Positions 1 to 7,440 of a stretch of DNA of 64,000 bases are shown in pieces (within the stretch, counting starts at the first letter, position 1; each line of letters starts with the position of its first letter). The stretch lies in the NCBI RefSeq assembly GCF_008704205.1, contig NZ_VXLC01000028.1, positions 1 to 64,000 of the forward strand, read 5' to 3'. The translations under genes were made by a program, and so were the position numbers. Below the pieces are notes generated by a model. That model had not been told where the DNA came from and did not search any database. It was given only the letters and a program-made list of their open reading frames with translations. The DNA comes from Nocardia colli (GTDB lineage Bacteria > Actinomycetota > Actinomycetes > Mycobacteriales > Mycobacteriaceae).

Positions 1-361
1 CCCGCTCTTTGCGTTTGCCGCGCGGCAGGCCGCGCAGGCGCAACGGCAGTTCGATGTTCTGGCGGACGGTGCGCCACGGCAGCAGCGCGTCGTCCTGGAA
101 GACCAGGGCGCGGTCGGCCGACGGTCCGGTGACGATCGCGTCGTCGGCCAGCACCGTACCGCCCTGCGGCGTCCGCAATCCGGCGAGCGCGCGCAGCACG
201 GTGGACTTCCCGCAACCGGATTTGCCGACCAGGACCAGGATTTCGCCGGGCGCGACGTCGAGATCGAGCCGGTCGATGACGGCCCGGTCACCGTAGGAGA
301 TCCGGACACCGTTGAGCCGCAACCGCATTCCGGTCGTGTCGAGCGATACCGTGGTGGTCAT
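1..361 (-). CDS. ABC transporter ATP-binding protein, SsuB/TauB-like (partial)
   Basis: The protein begins at 361 and runs off the left edge, so only about 120 N-terminal residues are visible. They contain a Walker A loop (GKSGCGKST) and a Q-loop region (VFQDDALLPWRTV), typical of the ATPases that drive uptake of nitrate, sulfonate or taurine. Its ATG overlaps the TGA of the upstream permease (ATGA), so the two are translationally coupled and form one transporter with the substrate-binding lipoprotein. The signature motif and Walker B lie outside the window. The substrate cannot be told from the sequence. Confidence 0.9.
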   Translation of the reverse strand, partial: MTTTVSLDTTGMRLRLNGVRISYGDRAVIDRLDLDVAPGEILVLVGKSGCGKSTVLRALAGLRTPQGGTVLADDAIVTGPSADRALVFQDDALLPWRTVRQNIELPLRLRGLPRGKRKER

Positions 362-1236
362 TCGGACACCTCTCTGGGGAGCCAGCGGGTGATCCGGCGA
401 CCGGCCAGCTCGACGATCCCCGAGGTGCCGAAGCCGAGGATGCCGATGGTGATCATGCCGACGAACACCGCCGGATAGTCGACGATGGTGTAGGCCTGCC
501 AGGTGCGGTAACCGACGCCGAGCCGGCCCGAGATCATCTCCGCCGAGATGAGACAGATCCAGGCGACGCCCATGCCCACCGACAGTCCGCTGAACACACC
601 GGGCAGGATCCCCGGAAACACCACGCGCACAAGCACACCGAGGCGCGAGGCACCCAGCGTCCGCACCGCGTCCGCCCAGACGGTCGGTAGCGCGCGCACC
701 GCGTGGCGGGTACTGACCAGCACCGGGAACACCGACGCGGTGAAGGTGATGAACACCATGCCGGACTCGTCGCTCGGGAACATCAGGATCGCCACCGGCA
801 CCAGCGCGATCGCCGGAATGGGTCGCGCCAGCTCGGTGAGCGGGCCGAAAACATCGGCAAGCAGCCGGGATCGGCCGAGCCCGATGCCGGCGAGCACGCC
901 GACCACCGCGGCGAGCCCGAACCCGGTGACGATCCGGATCAGCGATTGGGCGATGTCCAGGTAGTACTGATCCGATCCCAGATGCTTGCCGAATTCGGCG
1001 ATGATCTCGGTGACCGTGGGCAGCGTGTCGAACCGGAGTCCGGCCCGGACATTGTTGACGGTGAGCAGTTGCCACAGACCTACGGCGGCGGCGACCGAAG
1101 CCACCCGGATCAGACGGGACTGCCAGAGTCCCTTGCGCTGCTTGCCATTACCGCCGGTCGGCACCAACTCACCCGTTGCCGGAAGAACCGAAACGACGTC
1201 GCTGGTCGCAACCTTCGTCGAAACCTCGGTCGTCAT
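358..1236 (-). CDS. ABC transporter permease, SsuC/TauC (BPD_transp_1) family
   Basis: A 292-residue inner-membrane protein with a cytoplasmic N-terminus of about 40 residues, followed by about six hydrophobic segments. The EAA-like loop that contacts the ATPase is visible around VWADAVRTLGASRLGVLVRV. Family members import organosulfur compounds, nitrate or related small anions together with an ATPase and an external binding protein. Its start overlaps the stop of the binding-protein gene by four bases, and its own stop overlaps the ATPase start, so gene order and coupling are those of a single uptake operon. The substrate is not determined by sequence. Confidence 0.9.
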   Translation of the reverse strand: MTTEVSTKVATSDVVSVLPATGELVPTGGNGKQRKGLWQSRLIRVASVAAAVGLWQLLTVNNVRAGLRFDTLPTVTEIIAEFGKHLGSDQYYLDIAQSLIRIVTGFGLAAVVGVLAGIGLGRSRLLADVFGPLTELARPIPAIALVPVAILMFPSDESGMVFITFTASVFPVLVSTRHAVRALPTVWADAVRTLGASRLGVLVRVVFPGILPGVFSGLSVGMGVAWICLISAEMISGRLGVGYRTWQAYTIVDYPAVFVGMITIGILGFGTSGIVELAGRRITRWLPREVSE

Positions 1237-2660
1237 TGGCGAACTTCCGTGACGGCCTGGTCATACGACACGTTCACCGCGCCCGGATGCGCCTGCCGAT
1301 ACCGCTGTGCCGCAGCCGGAGTCGTGAACGGCAGGAACACCGCACCGTCGCGCACCCAGCTCGACTTGTCGGCGAACCACCGCGTGCCCAGCTCGGCGTC
1401 GGGGATATACGCGGCCCGGACGACCTTGCCCTGCGCCTTGGCGGCCTGCACCGCCCGCAACAGGCACCCGGCATCGGCGGCCGGCTGCGGCCGGTCCGCC
1501 CCGTCGATCCACACCTCACCGGCCCGCGCCGAATCCGTCACGGCCCGGCCGCAGATCGGATCACTGCCACTGACCGGACTCGGATTCGCCGTCGACGCCA
1601 CCGACTTGTCGTAGTCCGCGCGACCGTCCGCCGCGAACGCCTGCCGCAGCGGCCCACTGTCGACGAACCCGTCGATATCCAACTCGGCGAAGTCGCCGAT
1701 CGACTTCAGATACGGCACATCACCTTTCAACGCGTCGATCAAACTCGGCTTGAGCGTGGTGTCGAACGACGTTCCGCCCGGCCCGTTGTAGAGGTAGACG
1801 ACCTCCTGCGGCAGCCCCGATCCCTCCGCGACGATCTTCGCGGCCTCGAACGGCTGGTCCCGCTGAAACGCCGTCGCATCGAGCTGCGCGGCCAGGAACG
1901 CCTGCAACACCTCCGGATGTTCGGCCGTATACGCCCGCCGCGCGACGACTCCATGGAATGTCGGCACGCCGAGTTCCGCACCGTCGTACAGCAACTTGGC
2001 CTTGTTCTGGAACACCAGCAACCCCGGCCACGCGACGAACTGCGAAAGCGCCTGCACCTGATGCGATTCCAACGCGGTCGCGCCGATCTGCGGCTGCTGG
2101 TTCAGCACCTCGACGCCCTTGCCCGCATCGATGCCCGCCCGGGTGAGCGCCTGCACCAGCGTGCCGTGCCCAGCGGATCCGACACTGGCCGAAACCTTCT
2201 GCCCGGCCAGCTCATTGATGCTCGTCGTGGTCGAATCCGGCGGCACGACAACCATGTTGAGCGCACCCTTGGGGTTGTACCCCGTCACCGAAACCAGCGC
2301 GGTCTTCGCTCGCTCGTTGGCCTGCGTCCGAGACCCGTTGATCAGCAACGGATAATCGCCCATCGACCCGATATCGATCTTCTCCGCCACCATCTGCGCG
2401 GTGATCGGCGCACCGGTGTCGTAGTCCTGCCACTCGACCTGATACTTGGCGCCGCCGCGATCGGTGATCTGCTTCAGCCGCTGCTCCAGGTACCCCTGCG
2501 CTTTGAGCAGCGTCCCGGCGGTGACGGTATTGATGGTCTTGGATTGGTAACCGACGACGACCTTCACGGTCCCGGCCGGGGTGTCGTTCGAACTCTCGAG
2601 GGAGCAGCCCGCCAGGGTGAGCGCGGCGGCGAGCAGGACGGGAACGAGGCGTACTTTCAT
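1233..2660 (-). CDS. Lipoprotein substrate-binding protein (SsuA/TauA/NrtA-like) with NosL-like C-terminal domain
   Basis: This 475-residue protein opens with a lipoprotein signal peptide ending in LAGC (Cys19), so it should be anchored outside the membrane. Residues about 30-350 look like a type-2 periplasmic binding domain of the sulfonate/nitrate family. That family usually ends near 330 residues; here about 110 more follow. The tail (about 367-475) has the pattern of NosL, the copper-binding accessory lipoprotein of nitrous oxide reductase: ICGRAV near the start, a central GEVWIDG strand, and a final PFTTPAAAQRYRQAHPG followed by a conserved-looking strand. Cys370 and Cys399 are possible metal ligands. 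The binding-protein call is firm; the NosL likeness is inferred by eye. Confidence 0.85.
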   Translation of the reverse strand: MKVRLVPVLLAAALTLAGCSLESSNDTPAGTVKVVVGYQSKTINTVTAGTLLKAQGYLEQRLKQITDRGGAKYQVEWQDYDTGAPITAQMVAEKIDIGSMGDYPLLINGSRTQANERAKTALVSVTGYNPKGALNMVVVPPDSTTTSINELAGQKVSASVGSAGHGTLVQALTRAGIDAGKGVEVLNQQPQIGATALESHQVQALSQFVAWPGLLVFQNKAKLLYDGAELGVPTFHGVVARRAYTAEHPEVLQAFLAAQLDATAFQRDQPFEAAKIVAEGSGLPQEVVYLYNGPGGTSFDTTLKPSLIDALKGDVPYLKSIGDFAELDIDGFVDSGPLRQAFAADGRADYDKSVASTANPSPVSGSDPICGRAVTDSARAGEVWIDGADRPQPAADAGCLLRAVQAAKAQGKVVRAAYIPDAELGTRWFADKSSWVRDGAVFLPFTTPAAAQRYRQAHPGAVNVSYDQAVTEVRQ

Positions 2661-2672
2661 CAGACTTCCAGA

Positions 2673-2900
2673 TCAGCGGAGCAGGTAGGGCATGTTGACG
2701 GTGACGGCGCCGGTGGGACAGCGGGCGGCGCACGGGCCGCAGTACCAGCACTCGTCCACGTGCATGAAGGCCTTGCCGTTGTCCGGATTGATGGCCAGCG
2801 AGTCGAGCGGGCAGATCTCGACGCACAGCGTGCAGCCCTGGATGCAGAGCGATTCGTCGATGGTCACCGGAATATCGGTGCGCTGGTTCACGAGTGCCAT
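2673..2900 (-). CDS. Small 2[4Fe-4S] ferredoxin-like protein (AprB-like)
   Basis: A 75-residue protein with two complete four-cysteine clusters: Cys19/23/26/30 followed by Pro, and Cys51/54/57/61 followed by Pro. The first has the spacing C-x3-C-x2-C-x3-C and the second C-x2-C-x2-C-x3-C. The layout resembles the iron-sulfur domain of adenylylsulfate reductase beta subunits and related electron carriers. It abuts the GntR stop codon with no gap and lies 12 bases before the binding-protein gene, so it belongs to the transporter operon. A ferredoxin among sulfonate-type transporter genes suggests a redox step on the imported compound; the partner oxidoreductase is not visible and may lie beyond position 1. 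Confidence 0.88.
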   Translation of the reverse strand: MALVNQRTDIPVTIDESLCIQGCTLCVEICPLDSLAINPDNGKAFMHVDECWYCGPCAARCPTGAVTVNMPYLLR

Positions 2901-3686
2901 CTAGAGGACCTTCCATTCGGGGGTACTGCGGGTCAGGCTGCCGCGCATGGTGATTCGGTCGCCGCGCATGCGGATGTACTCGAGGTCGACCGGGCGGCCG
3001 TCGTCGAGATGGGTCAGCCGTTCGAGCATCAGCAGCGGTGCGCCGCCTGGGATGTCGAGCGTGGAGGCGGTGTGCGGGTCCGCGGGCACCGCCTCCAGTG
3101 CGAGGTCGGCGTGCCCGAGGGAGTGGCCGCTGATCTGTTCGAGCAGCACGAAGATATCGGTGTGCTCCAGGTCGTGGCCGAGCAGTTCGGTGCCGATGTC
3201 GGGCGCCAGGTAAGTGAGGTCGAGGCTGAGCGGCATGTCCGCGAGGTAGCGCAGCCGTTCGAGATAGACCACGCGCTCGCCCGGCGCGAGGTGCAAGCGG
3301 CGCGCGACCGCGGCCGGGGCGGTGACGTGCATGGCGACCCGGACCTCGTTGCGCACGGTGCCGTGGTCCTTGAACGTCTCCTGGAGGCCGAGCAGCGCGT
3401 CGAGGCCGTGATCGTACTTGCGGGTCGCGACCCGGGTACCGACCTTGGGCGCCCGGTCGATCAGCCCCTCGTCCTTCAGCAGTGCGAGGGCCTCGCGCAC
3501 CGTATTGCGGGACGCCTCGAACTCCGCCGCGAGCTGCTGTTCGCTGGGCAGTCCGTCGTCGAATGCGCCGGCGTGCAGTTGGTGCCGGAGCAGATCGGCG
3601 ACGCGTCGCGCCTGATCGGCGCGCAGCCGCCGCACCGGTGGGGGTTCGGCCGCAACTTCTGCCGCCTTTCTGTCGCTGACCTGCAT
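2901..3686 (-). CDS. GntR family transcriptional regulator (HutC/UTRA type)
   Basis: 261 residues. An N-terminal winged helix (about residues 20-90) contains the GntR signature LPSEQQLAAEFEASRNTVREAL. The C-terminal half is a UTRA-type ligand-binding domain with the usual terminal pattern, including LEYIRMRGDRITM. It is the first gene of the minus-strand operon that continues into the ferredoxin and ABC transporter, so it probably controls that operon in response to the imported compound or a breakdown product. ATG at 3686 is the only sensible start. No clear operator palindrome was found in the 184 bases upstream (3687-3870), which otherwise hold nothing recognisable. Confidence 0.9.
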   Translation of the reverse strand: MQVSDRKAAEVAAEPPPVRRLRADQARRVADLLRHQLHAGAFDDGLPSEQQLAAEFEASRNTVREALALLKDEGLIDRAPKVGTRVATRKYDHGLDALLGLQETFKDHGTVRNEVRVAMHVTAPAAVARRLHLAPGERVVYLERLRYLADMPLSLDLTYLAPDIGTELLGHDLEHTDIFVLLEQISGHSLGHADLALEAVPADPHTASTLDIPGGAPLLMLERLTHLDDGRPVDLEYIRMRGDRITMRGSLTRSTPEWKVL

Positions 3687-3870
3687 GGATAGCGACGATA
3701 GTGCGGAATCTGCGGCCGGGATCCCGGCGTCGGGGCGGCCGGGAATCAGGGGATGTTATTGCGCCGTCACTACCCGGCCCCGACCTGGCGAAATGTCGGA
3801 TCGACAGGCTATTACGCCACCTCGGCGGTGCGCGACCGGATTCGGATCATGCCGATTCGAATGCGGCGAG

Positions 3871-4863
3871 TTACCGCGGACCGTAGGTATTGAGGAACAG
3901 CACCGGGCCCGCGCCGAAGGTGTCGGCGGTGTCGAGGTGCAGGAGGGCTGCCAATGCTTTGGCGGTGTAAACGGTTTCGAGCTGGAGTCCGTCCTGTGCC
4001 GCGAGGGACTGCGCCTCGCGCGCGGCGGGCGTCGCGTGGCCGTAACCGGGGCCGAGCCAGTCGGTGGTGATGGTGAGGTCGTCCACGCTCAGCCCGGTGG
4101 GCGCGAATTGCGCACCGCGCGAACGCAACAGCCGTTCCGCCCGCGCGGCCAGCCGGACGATGTGGGGTGCGTCGAGGGGGAGCGAGTCGTTGACGACGAC
4201 GCCGACGACCCGGGTAGTCAATCCGGCCAGCCGCAGCCCGAGCGCCAAACCTGCTGCGGTGCCGCCGGACCCGACCGCGGTGACGAGGTGACTGGGTTCG
4301 GGTAGCACGCCCGCGGCGACCTGATCGGCCAATTCGAGCGCGCCCTCGACATATCCGAGCGCACCGAGCGGCGACGAACCGCCCACCGGCAGAAAGTACG
4401 GCCGTTCGCGGCCGATCTTGTTCCGCAGGAAGAGCCACGGCGCCGTGACCATGGTCCGGCGCTTCGTGTGCGTGAGATGCACTGCCGCGCCGGACTTCTC
4501 CAACCGCCGCAGCTGGGCCCGGACGTGATCGTCCATCGGCTGGTCGACCAGCGTGAGGATGGTGGAGATGCCCTGATCGCGCCCGTACAGCGCGGTGGCG
4601 AGCCCCCAGTTGGTGCCGGTGCCGCCGACGGTGAGGATGGCCCGGGCGCCGCGCCGATGTGCCTCGGGCAGCAGCCATTCCAGCTTGCGGACCTTGTTGC
4701 CGCCCCAGCCGCCGTCGCCGTAACCGCTGTCGTCCTTGCACCACAGGGCGGCTCCGGTGCCGACGTCCAAGCGGCGGATCGGCGTCGGCGCGGTGCCGAG
4801 GCGCAGATACGGCAGGGTGTCGGCGAGGTCTGGAAAACGCTTGTGCAGCAATGAGTCCGACAT
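3871..4863 (-). CDS. PLP-dependent enzyme, ACC deaminase / D-cysteine desulfhydrase family
   Basis: 330 residues from the ATG at 4863; an in-frame ATG at 4965 would add an unlikely Cys/Arg-rich extension that overlaps the TetR gene. The PLP lysine is Lys57 in GGWGGNKVRK, and a glycine-rich phosphate-binding loop (VGSGGTAAG) follows. Family members act on D-cysteine, L-cysteate or 1-aminocyclopropane-1-carboxylate. The usual GGVQSNH segment, whose Ser-Asn helps catalysis, is replaced by GGTGTNWG, so the substrate may differ. The gene starts one base after the TetR stop, indicating co-transcription. Lying near a sulfonate-type transporter is consistent with sulfur amino acid use but does not prove it. 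Confidence 0.82.
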   Translation of the reverse strand: MSDSLLHKRFPDLADTLPYLRLGTAPTPIRRLDVGTGAALWCKDDSGYGDGGWGGNKVRKLEWLLPEAHRRGARAILTVGGTGTNWGLATALYGRDQGISTILTLVDQPMDDHVRAQLRRLEKSGAAVHLTHTKRRTMVTAPWLFLRNKIGRERPYFLPVGGSSPLGALGYVEGALELADQVAAGVLPEPSHLVTAVGSGGTAAGLALGLRLAGLTTRVVGVVVNDSLPLDAPHIVRLAARAERLLRSRGAQFAPTGLSVDDLTITTDWLGPGYGHATPAAREAQSLAAQDGLQLETVYTAKALAALLHLDTADTFGAGPVLFLNTYGPR

Positions 4864-4864
4864 G

Positions 4865-5491
4865 TCAGCTTCCGGTGGGAGGTCTCGTGATCGCCTCGGG
4901 GATGCCGAGCAGTGCGGCCTGCACCTCGTGCAGCCGGTCGACATCCCCTCGGATGCCTGCGACATTATCGTTGTACAGGAAGGCCTCGCCCAGCCGGACC
5001 AGGGTGTAGGCCAGCAGGTCCGGTTCGACCGGCGGCCGATAGCCGTCCTCGCGTTCGGCGCGGGCGATGAGTTCGCGCACCGTGGTCACCACCAGCGGCT
5101 GCACCGGCCCGTCGCTCGCGGTGAGAATCCGTAGCCCGGCCAGGGGCTCGTTCTCGAAGTACCGCCGGAACGGCACGTTGTCGGTCATCCAGCGATTGAC
5201 CCGGTACAGCACGTCCAGGATGCGCCGGGCCCCGGTGGAGCGCCGCTTGGCGTCGGCGCGGGTGAGCAGCGCGGCGAACTCGCCGGCCAGCACCGTGCCG
5301 AGCACGCCCTCGCGCGAGCCGAACCAGCGGTAGACCGAGGCGCGGCTGAGCCCGAGCTGCGCCGCGATCGCCTGGATGTCCACCCGCTCACCGGCCAGGA
5401 ACGCCTGCCGCGCGAGGTCGACAACCTCCTCCCGGGTCGCCGACGCCGGTCGGCCTGGCGGGCGGGTGGTTCGCTGGCTCGGGGTGGTCAT
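4865..5491 (-). CDS. TetR family transcriptional regulator
   Basis: 208 residues from the ATG at 5491 (a start five codons upstream at 5506 is possible but lies inside the putative operator). The N-terminal helix-turn-helix is clear: IQAIAAQLGLSRASVYRWFGSREGVL. The rest is an all-helical ligand pocket of unknown specificity. It lies directly downstream of an acyl-CoA dehydrogenase gene and one base upstream of the PLP enzyme. A strong inverted repeat (5500-5523) sits just before its start, so autoregulation and control of the downstream PLP enzyme gene are likely. Confidence 0.9.
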   Translation of the reverse strand: MTTPSQRTTRPPGRPASATREEVVDLARQAFLAGERVDIQAIAAQLGLSRASVYRWFGSREGVLGTVLAGEFAALLTRADAKRRSTGARRILDVLYRVNRWMTDNVPFRRYFENEPLAGLRILTASDGPVQPLVVTTVRELIARAEREDGYRPPVEPDLLAYTLVRLGEAFLYNDNVAGIRGDVDRLHEVQAALLGIPEAITRPPTGS

Positions 5492-5499
5492 CGGAAAAT

Positions 5500-5523
5500 G
5501 GTACATCCTTCGAGGTATGTACC
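5500..5523. promoter_or_regulatory. Inverted repeat, probable TetR operator
   Basis: GGTACAT (5500-5506) and ATGTACC (5517-5523) form a perfect 7-bp inverted repeat with a 10-bp spacer, in the short gap between the acyl-CoA dehydrogenase stop and the TetR start. Size and position fit a TetR-dimer operator. The assignment is inferred from location. Confidence 0.6.
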
Positions 5524-5526
5524 GAA

Positions 5527-7323
5527 TCAGAACCAGGCGTCGCGCATTTCCAGGGTAGTGGTGTCGAGGCGGGCGAGCAGGTCCAATGCCGGTGTCGTCT
5601 TGGGCAATTCGAAGCGGTAGAAATACCGGGCCGCGTGCCGCTTGCCGTCGTAGAAATCGCCGGCGTGCCCCTCGGCGGCCAGCAGCTGCTCGAGCCAGAT
5701 CCAGGCCAGCACGATATGGCCGAACGCCTCCAGGTAGACCGAGCTGTTCGCCAGCGCCGCCTCGAAGTCGCCGGTGGCGAACAGGCCCGCGGTCACCTCG
5801 ACCAGGCGCTGCCAGGACGAATCCAGTTGCGCGGCAAGCTCGGCCGCCTCGCCGCCGGCGGCGCGCGCCGCGACCACCGTGCCCTGCACCCGCTCGTTGA
5901 GGGCGAGCAGGCTCGCCCCGCCCTGCTGGGTTACCTTGCGCCCCAGTAGGTCCAGGCCCTGGATGCCGTGGGTGCCCTCGTGGATCGGGTTGAGCCGGTT
6001 GTCCCGGTAGTGCTGCTCGACGTTGTATTCCCGGGTGTAGCCGTAACCGCCGAGCACCTGGATGGCGAGGTTGTTCGCCTCCAGGCACCACTGCGACGGC
6101 CAGCTCTTGGCGATCGGGGTGAGGATGTCGAGCAGCAGCGTGAGTGCCTTCTTCTCCTCCGCCGACTCGGCGGTCTGCTGCTCGTCGACCAGCCGCGCGC
6201 AGTAGAGCACCAGCGCCAGCGCGCCCTCGGTATATGACTTCTGCGCCAACAGCATTCGCTTGACGTCGGCGTGCTCGATGATCGGCCGCTGCGGTGCGGT
6301 GGGATCCGCGGGCAGCTTCGCCCGGCCCTGCGCGCGGGTGCGGGCGTAGTCCAGGGATTCGAGGTAGCCGGTGTAGCCGAGCGCCGAGGCGACCATGCCG
6401 ACGCCGATCCGCGCCTCGTTCATCATGTGGAACATGTAGCTGAGCCCGCGATGCGGCTCGCCGACCAGGTAGCCGACCGCGCCCGCGGCCCCGTTCGGCG
6501 TCCAGCGGCCCTCGCCGAAGTTGAGCACGGTGTTCACCGTGCCGCGGAAGCCCATCTTGTGATTGAGCCCGGCCAGCGCGACGTCGTTGCGTTCGCCGAC
6601 CGTGCCGTCGTCCTCGACCAGGAATCGCGGCACGACGAACAGCGAAATGCCCTTGGTGCCCGCCGGACCGCCGGGGATCTTCGCCAGCACCAGGTGCACG
6701 ATGTTCTCGCCGAGCTCGTGGTCGCCGCCGGAGATCCACATCTTCGTGCCGAACAGCCGGTAGGTGCCGTCGTCCTGAGGTTCGGCCCGGGTGACGATGT
6801 CCGCCAGCGAAGAGCCGGCCTGCGGTTCGGACAGGCACATGGTGCCGAAGAACCGGCCGTCGAGCATCGGGCGGACGAACCGGTCGGTGAACTCCGGACC
6901 GGTATGGGTCAGCAGCAGATTCGCGTTCGCCACGGTGAGGAACGAGTAGCCGGAGGTGCCGGGGTTGGCCGCCTGGAACCAGGCGTAGCTCGCCTGCGCG
7001 ACGGTGACCGGCAGCTGCGCGCCGCCGAGCTCGTAATCCATTGCCGCGGACGGCAGTCCGGCCTTGGCGAAGGCGGCGAGCGCGGTGGCCACCTCGGGGA
7101 TGATGGTGACCCGCTCGCCGTCGAAGGTCGGCTCGTTCGCGTCGTTGAGCTTGTTGTGCGGTGCGAAGTATTTGGTGGCCAGCTGCTCGCTGAGCTCGAG
7201 CATCGCGTCGAAGGTCTCGCGCGAATGATCGGCGTAGCGCTCGCGTTTGATGAGCTGCTCGACGTTCAACCACTCGTACAGCAGGAAGTCGAGATCGCGC
7301 CGGGAAAGCAGCGTGGAACGCAT
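5527..7323 (-). CDS. Acyl-CoA dehydrogenase (long form, ~600 aa)
   Basis: 598 residues from the ATG at 7323, preceded by GAAAGGACGGCTG; upstream in-frame starts give an implausible N-terminus. Domain order is N-terminal extension, acyl-CoA dehydrogenase N, middle and C domains, and a C-terminal tail, as in mycobacterial FadE5-like proteins. Visible landmarks are the FAD-binding MCLSEPQAGSSLADI, the KMWISGGDHEL strand, and the QVLGGYGYTREYNVEQHYRD segment near the C-terminal domain. It catalyses the first step of acyl-CoA beta-oxidation; chain-length preference is not evident. A racemase and a TetR gene lie on either side on the same strand. Confidence 0.93.
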   Translation of the reverse strand: MRSTLLSRRDLDFLLYEWLNVEQLIKRERYADHSRETFDAMLELSEQLATKYFAPHNKLNDANEPTFDGERVTIIPEVATALAAFAKAGLPSAAMDYELGGAQLPVTVAQASYAWFQAANPGTSGYSFLTVANANLLLTHTGPEFTDRFVRPMLDGRFFGTMCLSEPQAGSSLADIVTRAEPQDDGTYRLFGTKMWISGGDHELGENIVHLVLAKIPGGPAGTKGISLFVVPRFLVEDDGTVGERNDVALAGLNHKMGFRGTVNTVLNFGEGRWTPNGAAGAVGYLVGEPHRGLSYMFHMMNEARIGVGMVASALGYTGYLESLDYARTRAQGRAKLPADPTAPQRPIIEHADVKRMLLAQKSYTEGALALVLYCARLVDEQQTAESAEEKKALTLLLDILTPIAKSWPSQWCLEANNLAIQVLGGYGYTREYNVEQHYRDNRLNPIHEGTHGIQGLDLLGRKVTQQGGASLLALNERVQGTVVAARAAGGEAAELAAQLDSSWQRLVEVTAGLFATGDFEAALANSSVYLEAFGHIVLAWIWLEQLLAAEGHAGDFYDGKRHAARYFYRFELPKTTPALDLLARLDTTTLEMRDAWF

Positions 7324-7344
7324 CAGCCGTCCTTTCGAGACATG

Positions 7345-7372
7345 TGCCAACCACTGTATCTTACGGTCGGCA
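7345..7372 (-). promoter_or_regulatory. Imperfect inverted repeat around a -10-like box upstream of the acyl-CoA dehydrogenase
   Basis: TGCCAACC (7345-7352) and GGTCGGCA (7365-7372) are 8-bp arms with one mismatch and a 12-bp spacer. On the minus strand the spacer contains TAAGAT (7358-7363), a plausible -10 hexamer about 35 bases before the gene's ATG. A regulator binding here would block the promoter. This rests on sequence pattern only. Confidence 0.4.
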
Positions 7373-7440
7373 GCGCAGCAGCCGCTCCCCGCGCACGGAC
7401 CAACGTAGTGCATGGGCAGCGGCTGCGCCTCGAAGTCGGC

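Noticed and set aside
2673..2900. Reading the ferredoxin as a fragment of a larger iron-sulfur protein
   Set aside because: Start, stop and both cluster motifs are complete within 75 residues, with tight operon spacing on both sides.
1176..3692. Long plus-strand open frame (838 codons) across the transporter operon
   Set aside because: It is antisense to five well-supported genes, is rich in Arg/Gly/Gln as expected from a shadow frame of GC-rich DNA, and has no recognisable domain.
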